In this document: positions 33,520 through 41,054 of the stretch, in pieces | Layout: each line of letters begins with the position of its first letter | How positions within the stretch are numbered: the first letter of the stretch is position 1 | Assembly (NCBI GenBank): GCA_964568885.1 | Contig: CAZMSF010000002.1 | Coordinates: 1 to 64,000 of the forward strand | Reading direction: 5' to 3' | Origin: JAUSNA01 sp964568885 | GTDB taxonomy: Bacteria; Patescibacteriota; Microgenomatia; Levybacterales; GWA1-39-11 | DNA: 64,000 nt | Position numbers and translations under genes: made by a program | The notes under the pieces: model-generated | The model's input: only the letters and a program-made list of their open reading frames with translations | Database searches by the model: none | Told to the model about the DNA's origin: nothing

Positions 33520-33549
33520 CTGTCAAAAAAGGGAGGAGGTGAAAAAAAT

Positions 33550-35172
33550 ATGAATAGTTCGACTTTCAATAGAAAGGTGAAAAAAATTTTAGTTTCAACT
33601 ATTGCAACAGGTTTGGTTTTTGCTGCAACTGCGCTGCCTACATTTGCAGATACTGTTTCGCCCATAGATTTCGAGAGTCCTTATACAATTGGGAATATCA
33701 ACGGACAGCAGGGGTGGATTAAAGCCGGAGCGTATGATGCGGCCGTAGCGGCAGTTTCTGGATTCTCAAATGCCTCAGGGTTTGGTTTTGGAACTCAGGC
33801 GTTAAGACTTTCAAACGCCGTTACTAGTGGCTCCTTCGGCGACCAGACGTTTTCCCCAGGACTATCAAGTCCTGCCGGTGAGGCGGTTTCGAATACTCAT
33901 TTTGAGGCGAGTTTTGATATCGGATCCACACAATCTACTCAACAAGTAGGCCTATTTACATCGGTAAGCCCTGATGATGGCAATGGTGGTAGGATGAGTT
34001 ACGTTGGATTTGAGGACCAAGCAGACGGAATTCATGTCATTTTTTATGATGTAACAGATCCGGGTCCGCTTCCTACAGTTGCAAGCTTTAATCCTTCTGA
34101 CGTCGCGACTATAGATAGGACGAGTAAACATACAATAAAGTTTGCTATTGATTTTCTGTCGGGTCCTGCTAACGATATCGTCAAACTCTATGTTGATGGA
34201 GTTCTAAAGAAAACAGGAACGAGTTGGGAAGACTATTACCGATATGATCCCGAACAGAACGGAAATGGACATGTAATTCCTACCACGAGTAAACTTTTGT
34301 TCCGTGAAGGAGGTACAGCTGCGCCTGGAAATAACGGCAATGGGTATTTAGTTGACAATGTTACTTTGTCCTCGACTGCACCTGTTCCGCCGTCGGTTCC
34401 GACTATTATTGTTCCTGCCGATGGAGCTCATGTTACATCGGCGGCTCTTGTAAAGGTTGATTGGACGGATTCGACAGGTACAAATTCGCCATTTCAATAC
34501 CAGTACGAAGCCTACTCAGATAGTGGGTATTCGAGTCTTATTTACTCTAGTGGATGGCTTAGTGCTTCCGAAATCCCAACACCGGGAACTCCGGTTGGAG
34601 ATTACTGGGTAAGGGTCAGAGCAAAGGATGCAACCAGTACATTTAGTGGCTGGAGTAATGGAAGTGGTAGTCCATACCACTTTACCGTAGTCCCACTCGT
34701 CGGGCCGCCGACTTTGGTAAGCCAATGCAAAAATAATGGGTGGCAGACATTTAACAATCCATCATTTGCCAACCAAGGTGCATGCGTATCCTACGTGAGA
34801 GCACATTCCCACAGTGTTCTAGGCAACGTAAAGTATACGGCGTATGGCCTCTTGCGAAGTGCGCAATTTGCGGCCGACACAGCCGATGGCGGAGGAGCCT
34901 TCCAATACTCCGATGCCAATCATGCTTGGTATAGGGTGCTTATCACCTCACTAAAGGTTGACGGGCATAGCGCCTGGTTTGCCGGACGTGTCTGGCAAGC
35001 AAGCAATCCGTCTTGGGTTGGCAACTGGCTTTTTGCGAAGGTAAATGACAGTAGTCCTAAGCGTATTTGGGGAAGTTTTACGACCCAATTAGCTGCTGAA
35101 AGTGGCGTATCCTCTATGGGAACGCCTGCTGATGGACCATTTAATACTATTGGTGCATTGGTTGTGCATTAG
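33550..35172 (+). CDS. secreted multi-domain surface protein
   Basis: 540 residues from Met at 33550, fixed by GGAGGAGGTG 8 nt upstream; the frame is open for 24 more codons but these overlap the terminator. Signal peptide about 1-36 ending 'ALPTFA'. Residues about 40-280 look like a concanavalin/LamG-type jelly roll ('GGRMSYVGFEDQADGIHVIF', 'KLYVDGVLKKTG'). A fibronectin-like domain follows (about 290-390, 'PADGAHV', 'YWVRVRAKDATSTFSGWSNG'). The C-terminal part opens 'SQCKNNGWQTFNNPSFANQG', a motif seen in many secreted bacterial proteins, then a beta domain. Probably binds carbohydrate; ligand unknown. Confidence 0.8.
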   Translation: MNSSTFNRKVKKILVSTIATGLVFAATALPTFADTVSPIDFESPYTIGNINGQQGWIKAGAYDAAVAAVSGFSNASGFGFGTQALRLSNAVTSGSFGDQTFSPGLSSPAGEAVSNTHFEASFDIGSTQSTQQVGLFTSVSPDDGNGGRMSYVGFEDQADGIHVIFYDVTDPGPLPTVASFNPSDVATIDRTSKHTIKFAIDFLSGPANDIVKLYVDGVLKKTGTSWEDYYRYDPEQNGNGHVIPTTSKLLFREGGTAAPGNNGNGYLVDNVTLSSTAPVPPSVPTIIVPADGAHVTSAALVKVDWTDSTGTNSPFQYQYEAYSDSGYSSLIYSSGWLSASEIPTPGTPVGDYWVRVRAKDATSTFSGWSNGSGSPYHFTVVPLVGPPTLVSQCKNNGWQTFNNPSFANQGACVSYVRAHSHSVLGNVKYTAYGLLRSAQFAADTADGGGAFQYSDANHAWYRVLITSLKVDGHSAWFAGRVWQASNPSWVGNWLFAKVNDSSPKRIWGSFTTQLAAESGVSSMGTPADGPFNTIGALVVH

Positions 35173-35182
35173 CGTATTTTAC

Positions 35183-35220
35183 AAAAATGACCCACTCTTG
35201 CCCGTGGGTTATTTTTGTTT
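35183..35220 (+). terminator. intrinsic terminator after the secreted protein
   Basis: ACCCAC (35190-35195), 8-nt loop, GTGGGT (35204-35209), with flanking A/T pairing and ATTTTTGTTT after it. Confidence 0.7.
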
Positions 35221-35247
35221 GAATTGAAGCTATTTGAGGAGTAAAAT
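35219..35247 (+). promoter_or_regulatory. leaderless promoter of gene 35254
   Basis: TTGAAT (35219-35224), 17 nt, TAAAAT (35242-35247), 6 nt, ATG at 35254. The -35 overlaps the end of the preceding terminator. Confidence 0.6.
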
Positions 35248-35253
35248 TTACGC

Positions 35254-35817
35254 ATGAGTAATGAGCATGACTTGCCTATGGGAGGAGACTGGATTCCCGA
35301 TGTTCTTCCCGGTAGTCTTTGGGAAAAAGAGGATGAGTTGCATTTCGGGGATGCACGGCAAATGGCTATGCTTCGCATTGCCGAGGTTGAGGTTGGACTT
35401 ACGTGGCAAGATTTGATGAGACGGTATTTATTTTTGGGACTCGGTATACATGCGGGAGGAGAAAACGGAGAATTCCAATTCGTAAGAAGAGTAGGTGAAG
35501 ATGAGAAGCCGTTATCTTTAGAGGAAGAAGTAAGTCTTGAAGGAACAGAATGGGACGAGAGAGCGAACAGGTCGGATAATGAACAAGAAATTGTTTTTAA
35601 TACGATAGGCAGAACTTCAAGTGCGCTTTCGGCCGTTGCTACATCTCACAACCAAACAGTAAGGCAGATGCTTGAAAGGATAACTTCGATTGGGCTTCGG
35701 ATGAGTTACGAATTGCGTCATCATGAAGACAGCATAGCTTATTATTTAAAGACAAGTAATGGGGGGACGGTACGCATAAATGAATTGAAGCTTGGTGGGT
35801 TGTCAGCTCGAGGTTAA
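35254..35817 (+). CDS. unknown soluble protein
   Basis: 187 residues, acidic, no signal peptide or membrane segment. The centre and C-terminal half are helical with 'RTSSALSAVATSHNQTVRQM' and 'LERITSIGLRMSYELRHHED'. The C-terminus is short and basic-polar. No family recognised. Its promoter gives a predicted leaderless mRNA. The adjacent gene at 35863 has its own promoter of the same kind, so the two are probably separate units. Confidence 0.6.
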   Translation: MSNEHDLPMGGDWIPDVLPGSLWEKEDELHFGDARQMAMLRIAEVEVGLTWQDLMRRYLFLGLGIHAGGENGEFQFVRRVGEDEKPLSLEEEVSLEGTEWDERANRSDNEQEIVFNTIGRTSSALSAVATSHNQTVRQMLERITSIGLRMSYELRHHEDSIAYYLKTSNGGTVRINELKLGGLSARG

Positions 35818-35824
35818 TATAGGC

Positions 35825-35853
35825 TTGACGTATACTAAAAAGAGTCTTAAAAT
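35825..35853 (+). promoter_or_regulatory. leaderless promoter of gene 35863
   Basis: TTGACG (35825-35830), 17 nt, TAAAAT (35848-35853), 9 nt, ATG at 35863. No Shine-Dalgarno sequence. Confidence 0.6.
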
Positions 35854-35862
35854 TTCACACCT

Positions 35863-36237
35863 ATGGCAATTGAAGCAGAATATTATAGATGGGGAAGGCA
35901 TATTTGTGAATGGGTATACCGTGGTGTTGAAGAGGATGCCGTGAATCAGTACTTCGCACCGGCAACGCTTGAGATGACGACCGATGAAGATAGTGCCGGT
36001 CAACTGGCAAATATAATAGTGAAAAATGATAGACATGGTAGAATCCGGGCTACGTTATGGAGGGAAGGCATTGGGGAAGAGATGAGCACTGCTTTTCCTA
36101 TCTTGCTTGTTCCCGGAGAGGTATTGAGTCTAAGTACGTATAACCGTCTCATGGATTTGAGTTTTGCAAATGAGCCAATCTTTCCGAGAATTGAGCAATC
36201 ACATCAAGGAGTTTCACTGCATCAAATCCAAGATTAG
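35863..36237 (+). CDS. unknown small protein
   Basis: 124 residues, acidic, soluble. Starts 'MAIEAEYYRWGRHICEWVYR'; one cysteine; a beta-like middle ('GRIRATLWREGIGEE') and 'FPILLVPGEVLSLSTYNRLM'. I see no motif of a known family. Predicted leaderless start. The reading frame is supported by its promoter and by the lack of any other frame of similar length; the next gene is convergent. Confidence 0.55.
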   Translation: MAIEAEYYRWGRHICEWVYRGVEEDAVNQYFAPATLEMTTDEDSAGQLANIIVKNDRHGRIRATLWREGIGEEMSTAFPILLVPGEVLSLSTYNRLMDLSFANEPIFPRIEQSHQGVSLHQIQD

Positions 36238-36308
36238 AGTTGACCAACCGAAGTTTTGTCTCCTGTATCCCTCACCGGTTTCCGGATTATCGCTCAATCC
36301 AGAGACGA

Positions 36309-37571
36309 TTACTGTTCAAGTAAATCCAAAATTAAAGTGCTCCAGCCAAAGTTAGTTCTTCTGTAACCCGTTCCATCTTCAGGATTGTAGTACTCGCGAA
36401 AACCGTGAGCCTCAATCATCTTTTCCATTTTTGAAATTACCTCTTTTGCAACGTCATTATATCCGTGTTTTTGCAGTCCTTTAACAACAAACCAATTCGT
36501 CGCAATCCATGTGGGCCCACGCCACAGTAGTTTTACTTGATGAAGTGGTGTATCGTGCGGCACATAATATTTTTCGTCTTTTGAAACCGACGGGAAGGGG
36601 TAGGGTGTATAAAATTCATTCGTATTTAGCAGATGGTTTTCAACAAGTGCTTTTAGTTTTTCACCTTTTAGTCCGTCCAAGAAGAGTGGAATAAGTGAAG
36701 CGACTGTTTTGACCCGGGCGAACTTCTCGTCTTTTTTATAAAGCGAATAAAATATTTTGTCCGTCTCGTCCCAGCATTTTGAAAGCAGCGCTTGTTCACT
36801 TTTATCAGCAACCTGCTTAAAGAACACCGACTCATTTTTGTCTTCGATTTCTAAAAAGAGTCTTGAGAGACTTCTCGCGCTTTCTATAAAAACCGTATTG
36901 AAAAGTAATTCCTCAACATTAAAATAATCTTTTTCAAGAATTTTCTTGTTGTTAAAGCGGTACCGGTGGTTGAGAAAATCCCCTTTCCGGTACGTGTAAT
37001 GCATACGGGTTGTTTCAAGCCCGGTGTATCCCGCAGCATATTGAAATACAGGAAGCTCGTCCATTCCCGACTCGTTGGGAGAAATTATTGAAATAAGATA
37101 ATCATTGTCGATATCGCGGTTTTCTAGAAGCCATTTGTGATGCGAAGCAAGCTTCGGCAAGACCTCTCGAAGGAAATCTTTGTCGTTATCCTTTTTGTAA
37201 ATATATTCAATGGAAATCGGAAATACAGGGGGTTGAGTGATTGAAGTTGTTCTGGGTCGAATGGAAAGGGCACTTTCGATATATGCCCAGTGGGGGAGTC
37301 TTTTTTTCTTTCCCCAAAAAATGATGTGTGGTAAAAATCCGTTATCCCACTGTCCGATAAGAAAATTCCGTATTTCGTTTTTTGCCCACTCGGTATTGAA
37401 GTGAGAAAGAACGATTGCATGAAACCCGGTGTCCCACAGCCATTGATAAACATACTCTTTGTTAGCAGGGGCGATGAATTTATAGTTGGTCTTTTTCCAT
37501 GAGGAGAATCCTTGAAAAGTATTCCCTTCAAAGATGTCTTTTGCACGCGAAATGATATCGGTTTTTTTCAT
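36309..37571 (-). CDS. GH63-like glycoside hydrolase (mannosylglycerate-hydrolase type)
   Basis: 420 residues, an (alpha/alpha)6-barrel hydrolase. Landmarks: 'QWLWDTGFHAIVLSHFN', 'QWDNGFLPHIIFW', 'SITQPPVFPISIEYIY', 'SPNESGMDELPVF', 'LWRGPTWIATNWFV' and 'GFREYYNPEDGTGYRR'. The last two motifs and the WDTGFH motif are typical of GH63 enzymes acting on mannosyl- or glucosyl-glycerate and of trehalase-like folds. The likely catalytic acids are the Asp of WDTGFH or SPNESGMD and the Glu of FREYYNP. No signal peptide: cytoplasmic. Substrate is inferred. A TATTAA box (37583-37578) ends 6 nt before the ATG. Confidence 0.8.
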   Translation of the reverse strand: MKKTDIISRAKDIFEGNTFQGFSSWKKTNYKFIAPANKEYVYQWLWDTGFHAIVLSHFNTEWAKNEIRNFLIGQWDNGFLPHIIFWGKKKRLPHWAYIESALSIRPRTTSITQPPVFPISIEYIYKKDNDKDFLREVLPKLASHHKWLLENRDIDNDYLISIISPNESGMDELPVFQYAAGYTGLETTRMHYTYRKGDFLNHRYRFNNKKILEKDYFNVEELLFNTVFIESARSLSRLFLEIEDKNESVFFKQVADKSEQALLSKCWDETDKIFYSLYKKDEKFARVKTVASLIPLFLDGLKGEKLKALVENHLLNTNEFYTPYPFPSVSKDEKYYVPHDTPLHQVKLLWRGPTWIATNWFVVKGLQKHGYNDVAKEVISKMEKMIEAHGFREYYNPEDGTGYRRTNFGWSTLILDLLEQ

Positions 37572-37597
37572 CGTAAATTAATAATAACACCCGAAAG

Positions 37598-38134
37598 CTA
37601 TTCGTTGGGGTCTGGGGGGAGGAATTCTTCGCCGCCGTGGTCTTCATTCTTTACATATTCTCCCGGCTTGAGCCATTCAACATACGGGCAACCCGTAGCT
37701 TTTCTGGCTTTACTGTCCCAGCCTGCTGTTGAGCACTTCTTCATTTTCTTTCCTTTTGCGGTTGTGTAAAGCACAAGCTTGTTGCCACATGTTGGACATT
37801 CTTCGTCCAACTCCTCAGTTGTTCCATTTATCCATTCGACAAAATCGCATCCGTCTGCAGTTTTTGTATCGGGGTTCCAAACATTTGTTGAGCATTTTTT
37901 CATCTTCTTTCCAAAGCGGGTGTAAGCAATAACCAGGGGGGAGCCGCATTTGGGGCATTTTTCGTCAATTGTCTCAGGTGGGGTCTCAAGCCATTTTACG
38001 AAGTCACATCCGATGTTCTTTTTTGTTTCCTTATCCCAATGCCCTTGAGAGCACCGTTGTAAACGTCTCCCTGTTGGGGTTGTTGTGGGGGCCTCAAGTT
38101 CACCCCCGCATTTTGGACACCTTTCTTGTGACAT
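37598..38134 (-). CDS. triple zinc-ribbon protein (topoisomerase C4-type)
   Basis: 178 residues made of three repeats of about 55 residues. Each has 'CPKCG' or 'CPTCG', then about 18 residues to a single Cys in 'KKCST' or 'QRCSQ', then about 15 residues to a Cys in 'GCDFVKW', 'GCDFVEW' or 'GCPYVEW'. This four-cysteine pattern is the one found at the C-terminus of bacterial topoisomerase I. Here the zinc ribbons stand alone without a topoisomerase domain, so the protein may bind single-stranded DNA or RNA in trans. An acidic C-terminal tail follows. Single gene; role inferred. Confidence 0.8.
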   Translation of the reverse strand: MSQERCPKCGGELEAPTTTPTGRRLQRCSQGHWDKETKKNIGCDFVKWLETPPETIDEKCPKCGSPLVIAYTRFGKKMKKCSTNVWNPDTKTADGCDFVEWINGTTEELDEECPTCGNKLVLYTTAKGKKMKKCSTAGWDSKARKATGCPYVEWLKPGEYVKNEDHGGEEFLPPDPNE

Positions 38135-38174
38135 AAGAGTTTATGTTACGGAGTTTTGAAAAAGAAGTCAAGGT

Positions 38175-38792
38175 CTAGAATCCGAGAACTTCTTTTACGA
38201 GGATGACAGTGGTTCTTGCTGTGTCCTTTTCCGAGTTCATGATAAGTATTCTTCGTGGATTACTGCCGTGAGTTGTGTTGTATGCCTTATTAATCCTTTC
38301 CGATTCGCGAGGAAGAGAATAGGTATAAATCCTTTCAAAACCTTCGTTAATGTCTTTTACGATTTTGTGCGTTCCGGCAACAAATACAACATTAGTTGCC
38401 CCATACGCGTATCCTGGAATTTGGCTTCCGGAGCCGGAAGCCATCATAATTTTTCCGTCCTCGGTCACCGCATGGAAGCTCCCGATTGCCCAGTCCGAAA
38501 CGGAACGAATTTCCTTTATCTTCCATCCCTCATTTTCCCTATCCATTGTGAGGGTTTTTTTGTGCACCGAATCATAGTTTCCTGAACTATCGATTATTTC
38601 CGTTACTCCGATTTGATCAAGAGTTGTAGAGGTGTTCTTCATGACATTTGCGCCTTGTGGAAGAATTTTCAATAATGCTTCTTTTGCTTCTTGTCTATTG
38701 TTCACAACAATAACAAAAAAGCCGTTTTTTTCTAGTGACTCTTTTGTCCTTTCGATTGTTGCGTCGTTGGCAAGTTGACTAAAATCTTTCAT
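38175..38792 (-). CDS. LUD-domain protein (LutC/DUF162-like)
   Basis: 205 residues from Met at 38792 ('MKDFSQLAND'), chosen because the promoter at 38800-38828 sits 7 nt upstream; a longer frame of 12 codons would overlap it. Resembles the LUD family of lactate-utilisation proteins: 'LPQGANVMKNTSTTLDQIGV', 'SDWAIGSFHAVTEDGKIMMA', 'SGSQIPGYAYGATNVVFVAG' and 'RESERINKAY'. LUD proteins usually act with LutA/LutB; those are not here. The divergent HxlR gene is the likely regulator. Confidence 0.82.
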   Translation of the reverse strand: MKDFSQLANDATIERTKESLEKNGFFVIVVNNRQEAKEALLKILPQGANVMKNTSTTLDQIGVTEIIDSSGNYDSVHKKTLTMDRENEGWKIKEIRSVSDWAIGSFHAVTEDGKIMMASGSGSQIPGYAYGATNVVFVAGTHKIVKDINEGFERIYTYSLPRESERINKAYNTTHGSNPRRILIMNSEKDTARTTVILVKEVLGF

Positions 38793-38799
38793 ACGGTAT

Positions 38800-38828
38800 A
38801 ATTTACAAAATAAGTGTCTCTTGGGCAA
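38800..38828 (-). promoter_or_regulatory. leaderless promoter of the LUD gene
   Basis: Minus strand: TTGCCC (38828-38823), 17 nt, TAAATT (38805-38800), 7 nt, ATG at 38792. Confidence 0.5.
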
Positions 38829-38851
38829 GTACCGACAAAAAAGTAGGGTAC
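38829..38851. promoter_or_regulatory. possible HxlR operator
   Basis: GTACC (38829-38833) and GGTAC (38847-38851) form an inverted repeat directly upstream of the LUD -35 and ahead of the divergent HxlR gene. Position suggests an operator; sequence evidence is only the 5-nt arms. Confidence 0.35.
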
Positions 38852-38906
38852 ATACAAAAAGGATACTAGATAACTATTCAGCTAATATTAAGAATCGGTG
38901 TGTAAT

Positions 38907-39245
38907 ATGAAACAAGATATGCCAACAAAGCTTAATTTGGGATGTTCATCTGTCAAAACAACATTAGAGGTTATCGGGGGAAAATGGAAACCTCTTATCA
39001 TGTTTTTGCTCGTTGAGCGCACAATGAGATTTTCGGAACTTCAAAAAAGTATCATGGGCATTACCCAGAAAATGCTGACCCAGCAATTAAGAGAGCTCGA
39101 AAGCGACGGATTGGTGTCCCGAAAAGTGTATCCACAAGTTCCCCCACGGGTTGAGTATTCGATAACCTCTCATGGAAAAACACTTCTTCCGGTTTTAGAC
39201 ACTATGCATAAATGGGGAGAGAGCCACAAAAGAACAGCTATTTAA
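38907..39245 (+). CDS. HxlR-family winged-helix regulator
   Basis: 112 residues from ATG at 38907; a GTG at 38898 is an alternative. HxlR motifs are complete: 'VKTTLEVIGGKWKPLIMFLL', 'MRFSELQKSIMGITQKMLTQ', 'QLRELESDGLVSRKVYPQVP' and 'PRVEYSITSHGKTLLPVLD'. Many HxlR proteins sense quinones, aldehydes or disulfide stress through a cysteine near the N-terminus; one Cys is present in 'NLGCSSVKTT'. It is divergent from the LUD gene and likely controls it. TAATAT (38883-38888) lies 9 nt before the GTG. Confidence 0.9.
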   Translation: MKQDMPTKLNLGCSSVKTTLEVIGGKWKPLIMFLLVERTMRFSELQKSIMGITQKMLTQQLRELESDGLVSRKVYPQVPPRVEYSITSHGKTLLPVLDTMHKWGESHKRTAI

Positions 39246-39248
39246 CCA

Positions 39249-39410
39249 CTACTTCATCTTCACTTTGATTTGCTGAAAGGGAATTGTTATTTGCGGATTT
39301 TGGGGAATGTTATATCTGGCCGGTTTTGGGTGGTAGGTTATGAGTACCACATAAGAGATGAAAAGAATAATCCCAATGCAAAAAATTAGCTGAATAAGCG
39401 AAAATTTCAT
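39249..39410 (-). CDS. 53-residue membrane peptide
   Basis: ATG at 39410 to TAG at 39249. The N-terminal 26 residues form a hydrophobic helix ('FSLIQLIFCIGIILFISYVV'), followed by a polar Pro/Gln/Lys-rich tail ('YHPKPARYNIPQNPQ'). It lies on the opposite strand between two plus-strand genes. It looks like a small membrane protein with an exposed tail, possibly a remnant or a genuine small protein; no ribosome-binding site is evident. Confidence 0.4.
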   Translation of the reverse strand: MKFSLIQLIFCIGIILFISYVVLITYHPKPARYNIPQNPQITIPFQQIKVKMK

Positions 39411-39473
39411 ACAGATAGTTTATCATGTTCTTTTATTCCAAGCATGGTTTTGAGAGTATTGTATACTTAATAA

Positions 39474-40400
39474 ATGGAAGTGAAGGAGAAGAAAATATCG
39501 GCCAAAACGGTAATAGTCGCGTCATTTCTTGTGGACGTCCTTGACATCGTTCTCTCCGTTTTTGTATCGGTTGTGACAGGGAGCGTTATCATGTTGACCG
39601 AAGCACTCGAAGGGGTATCCGACCTCACCTCTTCCGGGTTACTATTGATTGGACTTAAACGTTCTACTCAAAAAGCTGACAGGTCACATCCATTTGGGTA
39701 CGGAAGGGAAATTTATTTTTGGACTCTCTTGGCGGCGCTTGTAATGTTTGGGGTGACCTCAACGGTTTCAATTTATTTTGGCTGGCAGCGGATAGTGAAT
39801 CCTCACCCCGTTGAAAACCTGTATCTTGCTCAAATAGTCCTTCTCATCGCGTTTTTTTCAAATGGGTACGCATTTTTCCTGAGTTACAAAAGGCTACTTA
39901 AGAAAAGGAGTTTTAATCAAATTGTAAAAATATTCTATAAGTCATCCCTTGTTGAGACAAAGACCACCTTCATTCTGGATCTTATGGGAACGATAGCTTC
40001 ATTTTTAGGTATGGTAGCTCTTGTGATTTACAGACTTACCGGGGATGTGCGCTTCGATGGAATAGGCGCTGTAGTTATTGGAGTTGCGCTTTCTTTTCTT
40101 GCGCTTCTATTGGTGATGGGAATTCGCGACCTGTTGGTTGGCAGAAGTGCTTCTCGAGAAACCGAGGAAAAAATAAAAAAGGCGGCACTTATGGTTGAGG
40201 AGGTAAATGATGTGCTCGATTTGAAAACGCTGCATGTCGGGTCCGAAAAATTGTTGGTCAATCTTGAGGTGCATATGAAAAACAATTTGGATACCGATGA
40301 AATAGAAAAATTGATGGATGAAATAAAGGAAAGAATACAACGCGAAGTACCCTCGGTAAAATATATCCAGGTGGAGCTGGAAACCCCCGATAAGAAGTAG
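39474..40400 (+). CDS. cation diffusion facilitator (CDF) family transporter
   Basis: 308 residues with six hydrophobic segments and a soluble C-terminal domain of about 90 residues. Motifs: 'SFLVDVLDIVLSVFVSVVTG', 'TEALEGVSDLTSSGLLLIGL' in place of the more common AEALHSxxD, 'SHPFGYGREIYFW' and a second-half 'KTTFILDLMGTIASFLGM'. These are the helix 2 and helix 5 sites that carry zinc, manganese or iron out of the cell. Because Glu and Thr replace some usual metal ligands, the ion is uncertain. TATACT (39462-39467) ends 6 nt before the ATG: predicted leaderless. Confidence 0.88.
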   Translation: MEVKEKKISAKTVIVASFLVDVLDIVLSVFVSVVTGSVIMLTEALEGVSDLTSSGLLLIGLKRSTQKADRSHPFGYGREIYFWTLLAALVMFGVTSTVSIYFGWQRIVNPHPVENLYLAQIVLLIAFFSNGYAFFLSYKRLLKKRSFNQIVKIFYKSSLVETKTTFILDLMGTIASFLGMVALVIYRLTGDVRFDGIGAVVIGVALSFLALLLVMGIRDLLVGRSASRETEEKIKKAALMVEEVNDVLDLKTLHVGSEKLLVNLEVHMKNNLDTDEIEKLMDEIKERIQREVPSVKYIQVELETPDKK

Positions 40401-40559
40401 CTCTTTGAGGCTAAATCCTGTATTTTTGTCAACGCTCCAACCCCTTCCAAAAGTTGCCTAGATGTGCTATACTACAAAGTTGTTTTTAAGCCCATAGTCT
40501 GAGCTTTTAAGTTCATACTGAATTTGTTTTGTTTGGCTTTTTGCCGAACATAATTTTGA

Positions 40560-40587
40560 AATACTCCCTCGCATGAGTATTTTTTTT
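40560..40587 (+). terminator. intrinsic terminator
   Basis: AATACTC (40560-40566), 8-nt loop, GAGTATT (40575-40581), then a T-run to 40587. It may end the CDF transcript or be the first part of the pps leader. Confidence 0.6.
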
Positions 40588-40704
40588 GCGGCCAAAAAAA
40601 CAGTTTTTGTGCTTTTTAAGCCTTGAAAAATTGCTATTCAAGTAGCTTTTGAAGCATGACGCACATTGAAAATTGGTTTTCGTATAACATATTTTTTTCA
40701 CCAT

Positions 40705-40848
40705 TTGATTGTGGGATAATGGGAGGAAATTAAGTATAAAGGGATAAGTATAGAGTATAAAGAAATTGCTTAATACTTCATTCATAATACTTTTTTCTTC
40801 CTGGTGTCCCACAATCAAGAGTAACTAAACTTTTGTCTTGATGTGGGA
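40705..40848 (+). promoter_or_regulatory. competing hairpins in the pps leader
   Basis: TCCCACAATCAA (40807-40818) is perfectly complementary to TTGATTGTGGGA (40705-40716) and, extended to 14 nt (to 40820), pairs with TCTTGATGTGGGA (40836-40848) with one bulge. The two pairings exclude each other. The 3' hairpin ends 2 nt before the ribosome-binding site. The pattern fits an attenuation or translation switch. Confidence 0.55.
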
Positions 40849-40863
40849 GAAAGGAGTCCGTCT

Positions 40864-41007
40864 ATGACGGATAAAGACACGGGTCCTATCAGGCCCGCAC
40901 ACGGTGGCATCCCAAGGGAGGTCACAGTTGCTGATGTTGAGGCCGCGAAGGCTGCCCGCATGAAAACGGCAACCGTCAAGGTTCAACCGCCCGTCAAGCC
41001 GGCGTAA
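40864..41007 (+). CDS. 47-residue ORF upstream of pps, GC-rich
   Basis: ATG at 40864 with AAGGAG 7 nt upstream. Product of 47 residues, 'MTDKDTGPIRPAHGGIPREV' at the start, Ala/Lys/Val-rich end, no membrane segment. Base and codon use match the pps gene (mostly G/C in third positions) and differ from all other neighbours. It may be a small co-expressed protein or a leader ORF; it has no known family. Stop is 47 nt before the TTG start of pps. Confidence 0.5.
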   Translation: MTDKDTGPIRPAHGGIPREVTVADVEAAKAARMKTATVKVQPPVKPA

Positions 41008-41054
41008 GCCGTCGACAACCCAACCCCGCAAACAAGACACATGAGGTACAAGCA

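Larger units (their letters stand above)
40401..40863 (+). promoter_or_regulatory. long leader/intergenic region before the GC-rich island
   Basis: 463 nt without a convincing gene. Holds a small hairpin (40531-40549, GTTTGGC/GCCGAAC), an intrinsic terminator (40560-40587), a repeated TTTTTAAGCC (near 40484 and 40612) and a set of competing inverted repeats (40705-40848) that end just before the Shine-Dalgarno sequence AAGGAG (40851-40856). Confidence 0.6.

Noticed and set aside
33478..33549. Longer start of the secreted protein at 33478
   Set aside because: The extension is encoded by the terminator hairpin and T-run; the strong ribosome-binding site fixes the start at 33550.
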